This document shows positions 53,180 through 62,058 of a DNA stretch of 64,000 nt, piece by piece. A model generated the notes under the pieces. That model worked only from the letters and a program-made list of their open reading frames with translations. It was not told the origin of the DNA and searched no databases. Both the position numbers and the translations under genes were made by a program. Position 1 is the first letter of the stretch; every line of letters begins with the position of its first letter. Source of the stretch: UBA1189 sp045660385 (lineage in GTDB: Bacteria; Bacteroidota; Bacteroidia; Bacteroidales; Bacteroidaceae); assembly GCA_045660385.1 (NCBI GenBank), contig JAZRDT010000009.1:16622-80621 (forward strand). Direction: 5' to 3'.

Positions 53180-53227
53180 TCTGTGAATTAGATATAAAAA
53201 TAGGAAGTTGATTAGACTGAAGTTATA

Positions 53228-55075
53228 ATGAGAAAGTTACTTTTAACATTCACACTCCTCGTAATAGTCTTTGCCTATGCAAAGGCCGATGAGGTGACAT
53301 TTACGGCTGATGCCCCCAACGCAGTAGTGATGGGGCAGACATTTCGCTTGGCGTATACCGTGAACACGCACGATGCCAAGAGTTTTCGTGTGGGAAATAT
53401 TACAGACTTTGATATCCTGTCAGGCCCCAACCAATCGAGTTCATCAAGCACATCCATTATCAACGGGCAACGTACCTCATCCAAGTCGCTGACTTTTACT
53501 TGTATCTTGCGTCCCAAGAAGGAGGGTACCTATACCATTCCTGCGGCTACGATTATAGCTGAGGGGAAGCAGATGTCGTCGAAGACGCTCACAGTGAAGG
53601 TGTTGCCCCCCGATCAGCAGGTACAGTCTCAGCAGTCGGGTTCGCAGGGTAGGGCTTCTGCCTCCTCGCAGCCGACCGGACAGATAAGTAATGACGACCT
53701 TTTCATCGTGGCTACTGTAAATAAGAAAAAGGTGTATGAGCAGGAGGCTATATTGCTCACTTACAAGATCTATACGACGGTGAACCTTACAAATATGACC
53801 GGTAAGATGCCTGACCTCAAGGGCTTTCATACTCAGGAGGTGGAGATGCCCAAGGGAGGTCGTGAGTTTGAACTAGAACATTATAAAGGTCGCAATTATC
53901 GCACCATGGTGTATAGCCAGTATGTACTGTTTCCCCAGCAGAGCGGACAATTGGAGATTCCCTCCATCACTTTCGAGGGTACTGTAGCACAGCAGGTACG
54001 TAACTATGACCCGTTTGAGGCCTTCTTCAATGGCGGAAGTAGTTATGTCAACGTGCAGAAGCCCATTCACACGCCCAAACTCACCATTGATGTGAGTCCG
54101 CTCCCATCAGGCAAGCCCGCATCGTTTGGTGGTGCAGTGGGTGACTTCAGCATATCTTCATCAATCAGCGCTACCGAACTAAAAGAGAATGAGGCGGTTA
54201 CTCTCAAGGTGATTATTTCAGGAACAGGAAATATGAAACTGATTAAGACGCCTGAGGTGACCTTCCCGGCCGACTTCGAAGTGTATGATCCGAAGGTGGA
54301 TAATAAGTTTACACTTAAAGCTGGAGGTCTCTCCGGTAACAAGGTGATTGAATATTTGGCCATACCCCGTTATAATGGAAATTATACGATTCCTGGTGTG
54401 GAGTTTACCTATTTTGATATTAAAAGCGGTGCCTATAAGACACTGCAAACTCCCGAGTATACACTCAACGTGGCAAAAGGTGAGGGTAGTGGTGCTGCAG
54501 TGAGCACAGGATATGTAAGTAAAGAAGAGTTGCGCCTATTGGGACAGGATATCAGATACATTGACCTTCAGGACGCAAAGCTCACTCCGAAGGGGGTATG
54601 TCTCTATGGAACAATGAATTACTGGATGTGGTACATTGTATCACTGGCGGGATTCCTTGTGATTCTTGTCGTATATCGTAAGCAGGCTACCGAGAATGCC
54701 AATATCGCCAAGACAAAGAACAAGAAGGCTGGTAAGGTGGCAACACGCCGACTCAAAGTGGCAAAGCAGAAGATGGCTGCAAAGGATAAGGCCGGATTCT
54801 ACGATGAGGTGCTCAAGGCAGTTTGGGGATACCTGAGCGACAAACTCAATATGTCGGTGTCGGAGCTCTCGAAAGAGAACATTGCAGCGGAACTGGCATC
54901 CCGTCAGGTGTCAGAAGCTTCGATAAAGGAATGTACGGCTCTGCTCGGTGATTGTGAATTTGCCCGCTATGCCCCATCGCTTTCGGGTATCTCCGAAGTG
55001 GGGATCTATGACCGCACAGCCGAACTGATGAACAAACTAGAGAATGAAATAAAGAATAGCAAAACAGCTAAATAA
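53228..55075 (+). CDS. batD: BatD family protein
   Basis: A 615-residue membrane protein of the Bat set. It has a signal peptide (VIVFAYAKAD), a large beta-rich periplasmic part (VTFTADAPNAVVMGQTFRLAYTVN; KKVYEQEAILLTYKIYTTVNL; LKENEAVTLKVIISGTGNMKLIKTPEV), a membrane helix at about 463-482 (YIVSLAGFLVILVVY) and a cytoplasmic helical C-terminus. This is the usual BatD layout and length. It lies 48 bp after batC and 18 bp before batE. Confidence 0.92.
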   Translation: MRKLLLTFTLLVIVFAYAKADEVTFTADAPNAVVMGQTFRLAYTVNTHDAKSFRVGNITDFDILSGPNQSSSSSTSIINGQRTSSKSLTFTCILRPKKEGTYTIPAATIIAEGKQMSSKTLTVKVLPPDQQVQSQQSGSQGRASASSQPTGQISNDDLFIVATVNKKKVYEQEAILLTYKIYTTVNLTNMTGKMPDLKGFHTQEVEMPKGGREFELEHYKGRNYRTMVYSQYVLFPQQSGQLEIPSITFEGTVAQQVRNYDPFEAFFNGGSSYVNVQKPIHTPKLTIDVSPLPSGKPASFGGAVGDFSISSSISATELKENEAVTLKVIISGTGNMKLIKTPEVTFPADFEVYDPKVDNKFTLKAGGLSGNKVIEYLAIPRYNGNYTIPGVEFTYFDIKSGAYKTLQTPEYTLNVAKGEGSGAAVSTGYVSKEELRLLGQDIRYIDLQDAKLTPKGVCLYGTMNYWMWYIVSLAGFLVILVVYRKQATENANIAKTKNKKAGKVATRRLKVAKQKMAAKDKAGFYDEVLKAVWGYLSDKLNMSVSELSKENIAAELASRQVSEASIKECTALLGDCEFARYAPSLSGISEVGIYDRTAELMNKLENEIKNSKTAK

Positions 55076-55093
55076 GTCATAAACTGAAAACAA

Positions 55094-55870
55094 ATGAAAC
55101 GTCATCTTATCTATATATGTATAGCCTTGTGTAGCGTCACGGGCTTGCGTGCACAAGCCTTTGCTGACAGCACGGTAGTGTATACCAAAGCAATGGGCGA
55201 TAGCGCATACGCTGCGGCCGATTATGCAACCGCCATATACGTCTACGAGCAGCTCCTGGCTAACGAAGGAGAAGCAGCATCAGTGTACTATAATCTTGCT
55301 AATGGATATTACAAGCAGGGTGAGATTGCCCGTGCCATCCTGAACTATGAGCGTGCATTGTTGTTGGATCCCTCCAACGAGGACGTACAATTCAATCTTG
55401 AGTTGGCGCGTAGCAAGGCGGTAGACAAGAATGTCATTGTTACCGAACTGTTCTTCGTTCGATGGATACGTAGTTTTACTGCGATTTTATCGGCCGACGG
55501 TTGGGCAAAAGCCTCGATTTTATGTTTTATAGTATTAATTCTCTGTTTGACGATATTTATTTTTGCAAAAAATAAGAAAACTAAAAAAATTATCTTTATA
55601 TTTGCATTACTCTCTGTAGTAAGCACCATTGTGGCGAACATTATCGCTGCTGACCGTAAGGAGAAAATGGTGCTTCGCGAGAACGCCATCGTGATGGAGC
55701 CGAGCGTTACCATACGCAGCACACCCAGTGTGAATGGTACAGAGCTCTTCATCCTGCACGAGGGAAAGAAAGTGAAAGTAATGGACGATAGCATGAAGGA
55801 TTGGAAGGAGATAGAGATAGAAGATGGCAACATCGGCTGGATTCCTGCTTCAGCTATCGAGCGAATATAA
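55094..55870 (+). CDS. batE: TPR and SH3-like protein BatE
   Basis: A 258-residue protein with a signal peptide (LCSVTGLRAQ), TPR repeats at about 30-110 (YNLANGYYKQGEIARAILNYERALLLDPSNEDVQFNLELA), two membrane helices at about 130-185, and a C-terminal SH3-like domain (VTIRSTPSVNGTELFILHEGKKVKV, IGWIPASAIE). The layout matches BatE. It closes the short batC-D-E run; PAP2 follows after 26 bp and may be co-transcribed. Confidence 0.9.
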   Translation: MKRHLIYICIALCSVTGLRAQAFADSTVVYTKAMGDSAYAAADYATAIYVYEQLLANEGEAASVYYNLANGYYKQGEIARAILNYERALLLDPSNEDVQFNLELARSKAVDKNVIVTELFFVRWIRSFTAILSADGWAKASILCFIVLILCLTIFIFAKNKKTKKIIFIFALLSVVSTIVANIIAADRKEKMVLRENAIVMEPSVTIRSTPSVNGTELFILHEGKKVKVMDDSMKDWKEIEIEDGNIGWIPASAIERI

Positions 55871-55896
55871 TAGGATTATTAGGATAGACTGAAGCG

Positions 55897-56604
55897 ATGG
55901 ATATACAGCGGTTGATCGACATAGACAAGCAGGTGATGCTCGCCCTCAATGGGAGCGACTCGCTGTATATGGATGGTGTGATGAAGATATATACCTCCAC
56001 CGTCGTGTGGATTCCTGTAGCTCTCGTGCTCCTCTTTGTCGTGCTTAAGAACAATACTCCACGTGTCAGTCTGCTCGTTGTACTTGGTGTGGCGCTCACC
56101 ATTTTGGCCAGCGATCAGGTGTCGTCAGCTCTGATCAAGCCCCTTGTTGGCCGCTTGCGACCAAGTCATGATCCCGAATTCATGCATCTTATCGATACGT
56201 TCAATGGCTATCGCAGTGGTAGCTATAGCTTTACGTCCAGTCATGCATGCAACTCGTTTGCAATCCTTATGTTTGTGTCGTTGCTCATCCGCAATAAGGC
56301 TGTCAGTCTTTCAATGCTTGCATGGGCATGCATCAATAGCTATTCGCGCATCTATCTTGGTGTACATTTCCCCGGTGACATCCTTTGTGGCGCCTTGTTG
56401 GGTACAGTGATTGGCAGCCTTACCTATCTGTTGTACCGGTTTGTGCATCGTAGATTAGAGCGTACATCGGTTCGTATCACAGCCAATTACACGAAAACGG
56501 GGTATTTGGTCGACGATGCCCATCTTCTGGTGTCCTCTATATATGCCACATTTGTATTTATTGCGATTTATGCCCTAATATATATCAAAGGCAGCGTGTT
56601 GTAA
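55897..56604 (+). CDS. PAP2-family membrane phosphatase
   Basis: Integral-membrane lipid or pyrophosphate phosphatase. The 235 residues hold the three PAP2 signature motifs in order: KPLVGRLRPSHDPEF near 77, YSFTSSHACNSFAIL near 113 (catalytic His), and SRIYLGVHFPGDILCGALLG near 155 (catalytic His). About six helices are predicted. Likely substrates include undecaprenyl pyrophosphate or phosphatidic-acid-type lipids; lipid A cannot be excluded. It follows batE closely. Confidence 0.9.
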   Translation: MDIQRLIDIDKQVMLALNGSDSLYMDGVMKIYTSTVVWIPVALVLLFVVLKNNTPRVSLLVVLGVALTILASDQVSSALIKPLVGRLRPSHDPEFMHLIDTFNGYRSGSYSFTSSHACNSFAILMFVSLLIRNKAVSLSMLAWACINSYSRIYLGVHFPGDILCGALLGTVIGSLTYLLYRFVHRRLERTSVRITANYTKTGYLVDDAHLLVSSIYATFVFIAIYALIYIKGSVL

Positions 56605-56685
56605 TTAGAGTAGAATAAAAGAAAACGAGAAAATATAACAATATTAACAATTAACATTATTAGTAATAATAAAAAATTTACGACT

Positions 56686-56979
56686 ATGAGCAAGTTAATG
56701 ACATTCAATGAATTGCGCAGTTTGAAGGATTCATTGCCCGATGGTAGCATGCACCGTATTGCTGACGAACTCGGCGTTAGCGTTGAGACCGTACGTAACT
56801 TCTTCGGTGGCCAGAATTTCCAGGCTGGTCAGAGCGTAGGTATCCACCTCGAGCCCGGTCCTGATGGTGGCCTCGTACGTATCGACGATACTACAGTTCT
56901 TGACAAGGCACTCGCAATCCTCGAAGAGGTAAAGGCTGCTGAAGCCCCTGCTGCTGAGGAAGAAGCTGCTGCAGAGTAA
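56686..56979 (+). CDS. Small conserved DNA-binding protein
   Basis: A 97-residue protein common in Bacteroidetes, usually annotated only as DNA-binding. A helix-turn-helix-like segment (MHRIADELGVSVETVRNFFGGQNF) occupies about residues 22-45. It is followed by a short beta region (VGIHLEPGPDGGLVRIDD) and a Glu/Ala-rich acidic tail. It may be a nucleoid or regulatory protein; the target is unknown. The upstream 80 bp are very AT-rich with no clear promoter boxes. A strong hairpin follows. Confidence 0.75.
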   Translation: MSKLMTFNELRSLKDSLPDGSMHRIADELGVSVETVRNFFGGQNFQAGQSVGIHLEPGPDGGLVRIDDTTVLDKALAILEEVKAAEAPAAEEEAAAE

Positions 56980-57001
56980 AAAGAACATCTATTTGTTTTG
57001 G

Positions 57002-57031
57002 TCCGCCACACAGTCAAGACTGTGTGGCGGA
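57002..57031 (+). terminator. GC-rich hairpin after the small DNA-binding protein
   Basis: Perfect 14-bp inverted repeat TCCGCCACACAGTC / GACTGTGTGGCGGA with a 2-nt gap, followed by a weak T-rich tract (TTCTTGTTA). A stable hairpin, probably a terminator or mRNA end protector. Confidence 0.7.
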
Positions 57032-57132
57032 TTCTTGTTACTCTCTGCTTTCAATGCATGGAATTCTGTGCGATGCCCCTTCCCGAACGAGGCATTGCAA
57101 TGGCTGGCAGTAGTAGGCGGGGGGAAAGCAAC

Positions 57133-57168
57133 AAAAAAGGATTGTACACATCTGTACAATCCTTTTTT
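57133..57168. terminator. Bidirectional terminator (small DNA-binding gene / HU-LysM operon)
   Basis: Perfect 16-bp inverted repeat (57133-57148 / 57153-57168) with a 4-nt CATC loop, A6 on the left arm and T6 on the right. It lies 25 bp past the stop codon of the minus-strand HU-LysM gene. Confidence 0.92.
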
Positions 57169-57193
57169 GGGGGGCTACGGTCGAGCGGTTATG

Positions 57194-58780
57194 TCAGTCT
57201 CTACTGTTCAGTACAGGAATTTCAATGATCATTCCCACAGCCACTTTGTTGAAGTCTGTAATGTTGTTGTACTTTACTATATATGGCCACAATCGCTTGT
57301 CCCCATAATACTTACGGGCAAGCTGGATGATTGTTTCCCCGCTCTTCAGTTCGTGCTTCGTAAGTGTTGCACCAATCGTATAGTCCGTGGTGTCGGCTAC
57401 CGTGATATCCTTGATGGATTTAGCAGCTAACGACGCTGTTATCTGAAGCGGACTATAACTATCAGGTGTAGCCACGGTTGCGGGAGCATCGGCTGTCGTA
57501 GCTTTTTGCTCGGCCTTCTCGGACTCAACAGCATCATCTGAGCGAGGTGCTTCTTGGTTTTCTGCAGTCTCTTCTTTTGGTTCGTTGTGCGAGGGGAGAG
57601 CATCTGTAGAATTGTTTCCAGCGTGCAGAGTCTCGTCTTCCCAATTCTTGTCAAGATCTTTTTCAAGATGGGGGTTAACAGTAATATCGGACTGTCCGTT
57701 TAGTTTCTCTTTTTCGTTTGTTGGAACGACCGCGAAATAACCCGCAACAATGGCAGTAAGAATAAAGACAATGCCGAACAGGCAACCTGCTACTCTGCAT
57801 CCACGTCTTGATTTAGGTTTTTCTGGTCTTTTCTCTTCCGTTTTCTTTTCTTCGGTTTTCGTCTCCTTTTCCGTTTTAGAAGTTCTGGTTGTTGTTACAG
57901 CTTCCTCCTTTTCTTCGGTCATGTCCCTATGGTCGGGCGCTACCTCCGGGTTGGCTCCATTTTCAGGTTGCAAGTCGGCTGAAGTCTCACCGGCACTTTC
58001 CGGTGTTTGCTCCTGATCTGTTGTCTGCACATCCGCAGCCACCTCTTCCATCGCTTCAGCCTCCTCCATATTGTCAGTTGCTTCTATCTCGCTGGGCTCT
58101 ACATCTTCTGCAACCTCTATCGACTCCGTGCATTCGTCATGTTCGATGGAATCGACGTTTTCTGCGGCCTCCATCTCGGTGGAATCGACGTTTTCTGATT
58201 CCGCAACCTTCTCCTGCGCTGGAGCGTCCTGTATGTCAGTGTCAACAACCTCGATCTCTTCAGCAGTCTCTTCAGCAGTCTCTTCAGCCTTAGGTTCTTC
58301 CGATTGCAATTCTTCCGATTGCGGTGCTGCCTCTTGGATGTTGTCGGTGTTTACGTCCGAATCCGCATTTGCCGGAAGGGGAGTGCTGGTCGCCTCCTCA
58401 AGCTCCTCGGTATTTGCAGCTGCTTGCCCTTCGTCCACAATCAACTCCTCATCCTGGAATCCCTCGTTAAGTTCTGTCGGCTCAAAGTGTGCGAAGGGGC
58501 GGTTGATAAACTCCTTCATGGCACTATCGGGAGTGAATGTCACCTTCGTGTACCCTTTGATGGTAATGCGTTCACCTGTATTCACATCGATACTGCCTCG
58601 GTCGCTCACCTCCATCAGTTTGAATGTTCCCAGACCTTTTATTTTTACGATGTTGTCATCGTGTAGACCTTTTTCTATGGTATCTACAATAGCACGCATG
58701 AAATTGTCAGCAGCATCTTTGCTGTGTCCGCTCTTGAGAGCCAGTTCTTCGGCTATGTTTGTCAGTGTTATTTTTCCCAT
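57194..58780 (-). CDS. HU-domain, membrane-anchored LysM protein
   Basis: A 528-residue fusion. Residues 1-95 are an HU domain (MGKITLTNIAEELALKSG, IKGLGTFKLMEV, GERITIKGYTKVTFTPDSAM). A long acidic Glu/Ala/Val linker with repeated ENVDS, AEET and EVAEDVE units covers about 95-300. A Lys-rich patch (KTEEKKTEEKRPEKPKSRR) then precedes one membrane helix at about 328-350. A periplasmic linker and a LysM domain (about 475-525, HELKSGETIIQLARKYYG) close the protein. It could connect the nucleoid to peptidoglycan across the inner membrane; this is inference. It is the last gene of the ftsY operon. Confidence 0.85.
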   Translation of the reverse strand: MGKITLTNIAEELALKSGHSKDAADNFMRAIVDTIEKGLHDDNIVKIKGLGTFKLMEVSDRGSIDVNTGERITIKGYTKVTFTPDSAMKEFINRPFAHFEPTELNEGFQDEELIVDEGQAAANTEELEEATSTPLPANADSDVNTDNIQEAAPQSEELQSEEPKAEETAEETAEEIEVVDTDIQDAPAQEKVAESENVDSTEMEAAENVDSIEHDECTESIEVAEDVEPSEIEATDNMEEAEAMEEVAADVQTTDQEQTPESAGETSADLQPENGANPEVAPDHRDMTEEKEEAVTTTRTSKTEKETKTEEKKTEEKRPEKPKSRRGCRVAGCLFGIVFILTAIVAGYFAVVPTNEKEKLNGQSDITVNPHLEKDLDKNWEDETLHAGNNSTDALPSHNEPKEETAENQEAPRSDDAVESEKAEQKATTADAPATVATPDSYSPLQITASLAAKSIKDITVADTTDYTIGATLTKHELKSGETIIQLARKYYGDKRLWPYIVKYNNITDFNKVAVGMIIEIPVLNSRD

Positions 58781-58788
58781 TGTAATGT

Positions 58789-59067
58789 TTATTCGGCATT
58801 AAACATCTCTTTCAGCACATTGCTTTGCTTGAATGCCAGTACCAGTTTGGGCGGTATGAGATAGCGTTTTCCAGTGGTCGGATTTACAGATATGCGCTCC
58901 ATCTTTTTCTTTACCTCAAAGGTTCCAAAACTAGAGAAGTTTATCACGTCGTTATGTTCGAAATGTTCTTCAAGTATCTTGAGCGTGTCATTAACCAACT
59001 TACCGGTAGTCGCTATCGGTAAATTAGTCTGCTTTGACAACTCGCTGATAAATTCTTTGTTGTTCAT
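58789..59067 (-). CDS. HU family DNA-binding protein
   Basis: A 92-residue HU-type protein: MNNKEFISELSKQTNLPIATTGKLVNDTLKILEEHFEH, FSSFGTFEVKKKMERISVNPTTGKRYLIPPKLVLAFKQS. The beta arm reads PTTGKRYLIPP, a variant of the usual INPxTG motif. It lies 8 bp upstream of the HU-LysM gene and 11 bp after rimO on the minus strand. Tandem HU and HU-LysM may form heterodimers; this is inference. Confidence 0.92.
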   Translation of the reverse strand: MNNKEFISELSKQTNLPIATTGKLVNDTLKILEEHFEHNDVINFSSFGTFEVKKKMERISVNPTTGKRYLIPPKLVLAFKQSNVLKEMFNAE

Positions 59068-59078
59068 TGTTGATATCT

Positions 59079-60392
59079 TTATTGAGCCACTTTGCCGTAC
59101 AGGTCAAACTCATCGGCTCCCGTAATCTCTACCATGTAATATTGTCCAATCTCAACATTGTTGTCGGCCTTGCGTATCAGCACTTCAGGGTCTACCTCGG
59201 GCGAATCATACTGGGTACGTCCGATATAGTATTCGCCCTCTTCACGATCGATGATCACTTGCATTGTTTGGCCCACGCTGGCAGCGCTAACCTCTTCGGC
59301 GATACGCTGCTGCACGCGCATCAGCAATCCCAGACGGGCCTGCTTGGTCTCCTCGTCGATGTCGTCCTCAAAATGTTCGGCAGCATACGTGCCCTCCTCT
59401 TCAGAGTAGGCAAAGGCACCCATACGCTCAAAACGCATCTCTTTGGCAAATTGCACCAGTTCGTTGAACTCCTCGTCAGTTTCTCCGGGGAAACCAACCA
59501 TCAGTGTAGTGCGCAGGTATATGCCCGGCACCTCCCGGCGGATAGCCTGCAACAGCTCCACCGTCTCCTCTTTGGTGATGTTGCGGCGCATATTCTTGAG
59601 TACGCGGGTGCTCACGTGCTGCAAGGCGATATCCAGGTATTTACATACATTGTCACGTTCGCGCATCACACGCAGCAGATCCATGGGGAAGTGGGTAGGG
59701 TAGCCATAGTGCAGGCGAATCCACTTTACCCCCTCTACATCCGAAATGCGCTCAACCAGTTCGGCAATCGACTGTTTCTTATAGATGTCCACTCCGTAAT
59801 ATGTCAGGTCTTGCGCGATGAGCTGTATCTCCGTCACGCCCTTGCCGACGAGCAGGCGCACCTCCTCTACAATCTCATCCATCGGGCGACTCACATGGCG
59901 TCCGGTGATGATCGGTATAGCGCAGTAGGCACATGTGCGGTCACATCCCTCCGAGATCTTCACATAGGCATAATGGTTGGGAGTGGTGAGCACACGATCC
60001 AATTGGCACGAGGCAGCCGGCATTCCATCACCTTCCCCCTTCAGGTCGTCGATAAGTCTTGTCCAATCAAACTTACCATAGTAGCCATCCACCTGCGGTA
60101 TCTCCTCGCCCAATTCAGCCATATAGCGTTCCGACAGGCATCCCATTACAAACACCTTGCGTACGCGTCGTCGGGCCTTTTGTTCACAAACCTCCAGAAT
60201 CATGTTGATGGATTCCTCCTTGGCATCGCCGATGAATCCGCATGTATTGATTACTACTATCTCACCCTTTACCTCGTCAGGGTTGTGGCGCATGGTGTAG
60301 CCATTCACCTCGAGCATCTTCATCAGTTTCTCCGAATCCACCAGATTCTTCGAACATCCGAGAGTGATAACGTCTATTTGGTTCTTAATCAT
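59079..60392 (-). CDS. rimO: Ribosomal protein S12 methylthiotransferase RimO
   Basis: Adds a methylthio group to Asp of ribosomal protein S12. The 437 residues have the N-terminal UPF0004 domain with its cysteines (VITLGCSKNLVDSE near 9; INTCGFIGDAKEES near 49; VMGCLSERY near 83), the radical-SAM motif CDRTCAYCAIP near 149, and a C-terminal TRAM domain (MQVIIDREEGEYYIGRTQYDSPEVD). The second gene of the ftsY operon, 6 bp after ftsY. The plus strand opposite is open for 706 codons but that frame is non-coding. Confidence 0.96.
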   Translation of the reverse strand: MIKNQIDVITLGCSKNLVDSEKLMKMLEVNGYTMRHNPDEVKGEIVVINTCGFIGDAKEESINMILEVCEQKARRRVRKVFVMGCLSERYMAELGEEIPQVDGYYGKFDWTRLIDDLKGEGDGMPAASCQLDRVLTTPNHYAYVKISEGCDRTCAYCAIPIITGRHVSRPMDEIVEEVRLLVGKGVTEIQLIAQDLTYYGVDIYKKQSIAELVERISDVEGVKWIRLHYGYPTHFPMDLLRVMRERDNVCKYLDIALQHVSTRVLKNMRRNITKEETVELLQAIRREVPGIYLRTTLMVGFPGETDEEFNELVQFAKEMRFERMGAFAYSEEEGTYAAEHFEDDIDEETKQARLGLLMRVQQRIAEEVSAASVGQTMQVIIDREEGEYYIGRTQYDSPEVDPEVLIRKADNNVEIGQYYMVEITGADEFDLYGKVAQ

Positions 60393-60398
60393 TTTGTA

Positions 60399-61349
60399 TT
60401 AGAACAACGAATCTACAAATTCTTTTTTATTGAAAGGCTGGAGGTCGTCGATGCCCTCACCCAAACCGACGTAGCGTACAGGAATCTTGAACTGGTCAGA
60501 TACGCCAATTACCACACCGCCCTTGGCCGTACCGTCAAGCTTGGTGATGGCCAAGGCAGTCACCTCGGTTGCAAGCGTAAACTGGCGTGCCTGTTCGAAA
60601 GCATTCTGTCCGGTCGATCCATCCAGTACAAGCAACACCTCGTTGGGGGCATAGTCCACCACCTTCTTCATCACGTTCTTGATTTTGGTGAGCTCGTTCA
60701 TCAGTCCCACCTTGTTGTGCAATCGGCCGGCCGTGTCGATAATCACCACATCGGCATCGTTTGCAACGGCCGATTTGAGCGTATCGAACGCTACCGAGGC
60801 AGGGTCGGCACCCATTTTCTGCTTGATGACAGGTACATCGGCCCTGTGTCCCCATTCCACCAGCTGCTCCACGGCAGCAGCGCGGAAGGTGTCGGCAGCG
60901 CCAAGGTAAACCTTCAAGCCAGCTTTCTTAAACTGGTGAGCCAGTTTGCCGATGGTAGTCGTTTTTCCCACACCGTTAACACCCACCACCATAATCACGT
61001 AGGGGCGCTTAGCATCATCGGGGATAGCGAATCCTTCGGTATTTGTCGTTTCGTTTTCTGTAAGCAATGCAGCAATCTCATCCTTGAGTATTGCGTTGAG
61101 CTCGTTGGTGGTGACATACTTGTCACGCGCTACACGCTCTTCGATGCGCTTGATTATTTTCAGTGTAGTATCAATGCCTACATCTGAAGTTATCAGCGCC
61201 TCTTCCAGGTTATCGAGTACCTCATCATCAACCTTCGATTTACCGGCAATAGCACGGGTAATCTTGCCTAACACACTCTCTTTTGACTTCGACAAACCCT
61301 TGTCGAGCACCTCTTTCTTGTCCTTTGAGAAAAACGAAAAGAATCCCAT
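60399..61349 (-). CDS. ftsY: Signal recognition particle receptor FtsY
   Basis: GTPase receptor that docks SRP-bound ribosomes at the membrane. The 316-residue NG domain contains G1 GVNGVGKTTTIGKL near 123, DTFRAAAVEQL near 155, G3 DTAGRL near 205, and G4 TKLDGTAKGG near 262. A short N-terminal basic helix (MGFFSFFSKDKKEVLDKGLSK) probably touches the membrane; the acidic A domain of E. coli FtsY is lacking. First gene of the operon ftsY-rimO-HU-HU/LysM. Confidence 0.97.
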   Translation of the reverse strand: MGFFSFFSKDKKEVLDKGLSKSKESVLGKITRAIAGKSKVDDEVLDNLEEALITSDVGIDTTLKIIKRIEERVARDKYVTTNELNAILKDEIAALLTENETTNTEGFAIPDDAKRPYVIMVVGVNGVGKTTTIGKLAHQFKKAGLKVYLGAADTFRAAAVEQLVEWGHRADVPVIKQKMGADPASVAFDTLKSAVANDADVVIIDTAGRLHNKVGLMNELTKIKNVMKKVVDYAPNEVLLVLDGSTGQNAFEQARQFTLATEVTALAITKLDGTAKGGVVIGVSDQFKIPVRYVGLGEGIDDLQPFNKKEFVDSLF

Positions 61350-61376
61350 ATCAACTAATTAATCTAAAATATCATG

Positions 61377-61408
61377 CGAAGATACTAATAAATTACGATA
61401 TGCACAAA
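61377..61408 (-). promoter_or_regulatory. Promoter of the ftsY operon
   Basis: Minus strand: TTTG (61405-61408), 20-bp spacer, TATCTTCG (61377-61384), about 28 bp before the ftsY ATG. Confidence 0.6.
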
Positions 61409-61522
61409 AAAATCCTGATTATATCCACCACATCCCCTGTCACATGCATCGAGTCATAGGGGAGAGCGAGGGCGTACCTACCGAAACAGATTCTCAAATT
61501 CCAGTAAAGGGCAACGGTTCGT

Positions 61523-62023
61523 TTTGTAAAGTAACAAATGTAACCGATTTGCGGTGTCCTTTTGTAAACTTTCGCCGTCACAGATGATTATAAATGTAAA
61601 TTATTAGAATAGACAATCCATTTCTTGAAGACAAGGTAAGAAATGTTAACACACGAAACATCCGTAAATTACAACAATTGTAAATCGCCCGATTTATTTT
61701 TATGCAGTTGTTCAAATGTCGTATAAATGCCTAATTACCAAGCATAATAAGCACTTTATCGTAAAGTATATTATAACTTTTCGGTGCATATGGCCCTGTT
61801 TGCCGCAAAATTCGGTTTTTTATCGCTTACATTTATATTCAACCTATTAAATACTAATCAAATAGGTATAAAATATAAAGTGTTTTATACGTGGCATTTG
61901 CCAGATGTAAACCGTATGCCATGCACTGTAGTTTACATTTGTAATATTACAAAAGTATATTTCCGGCTTTCGGTGTTTATAATTATAAATTGCAAATGTA
62001 AATAGTTTTGATTACTTTTGTAA
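61523..62023. promoter_or_regulatory. Array of TTAC/GTAA palindromes upstream of the XRE regulator
   Basis: The 700-bp gap between ftsY and the XRE gene has no convincing gene. It holds about ten AAATGTAA-like or TTAC/GTAA half-sites, at 61523, 61535, 61561, 61592, 61669, 61827, 61904, 61932, 61993 and 62012. Three are palindromes: TTACAA-CAA-TTGTAA (61669-61683), TTTGTAATATTACAAA (61938-61953, 16 bp perfect) and TTAC-TTTT-GTAA (62012-62023). The last overlaps a TACTTTTG -7 box (62013-62020), with TTG 20 bp upstream. Candidate operators for autoregulation. Confidence 0.5.
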
Positions 62024-62058
62024 CCGAAAATAATTACAGAAATAACATCCCTTTTGTT

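Noticed and set aside
59067..61187. 706-codon open frame on the plus strand opposite rimO and ftsY
   Set aside because: Rimo and FtsY on the other strand have full family motifs; the antisense product (Leu/His/Arg-rich) resembles no protein and is a by-product of codon usage.
61784..62005. 73-codon frame in the XRE upstream region
   Set aside because: Lies across the palindrome array, AT-rich and without likeness to a protein family.
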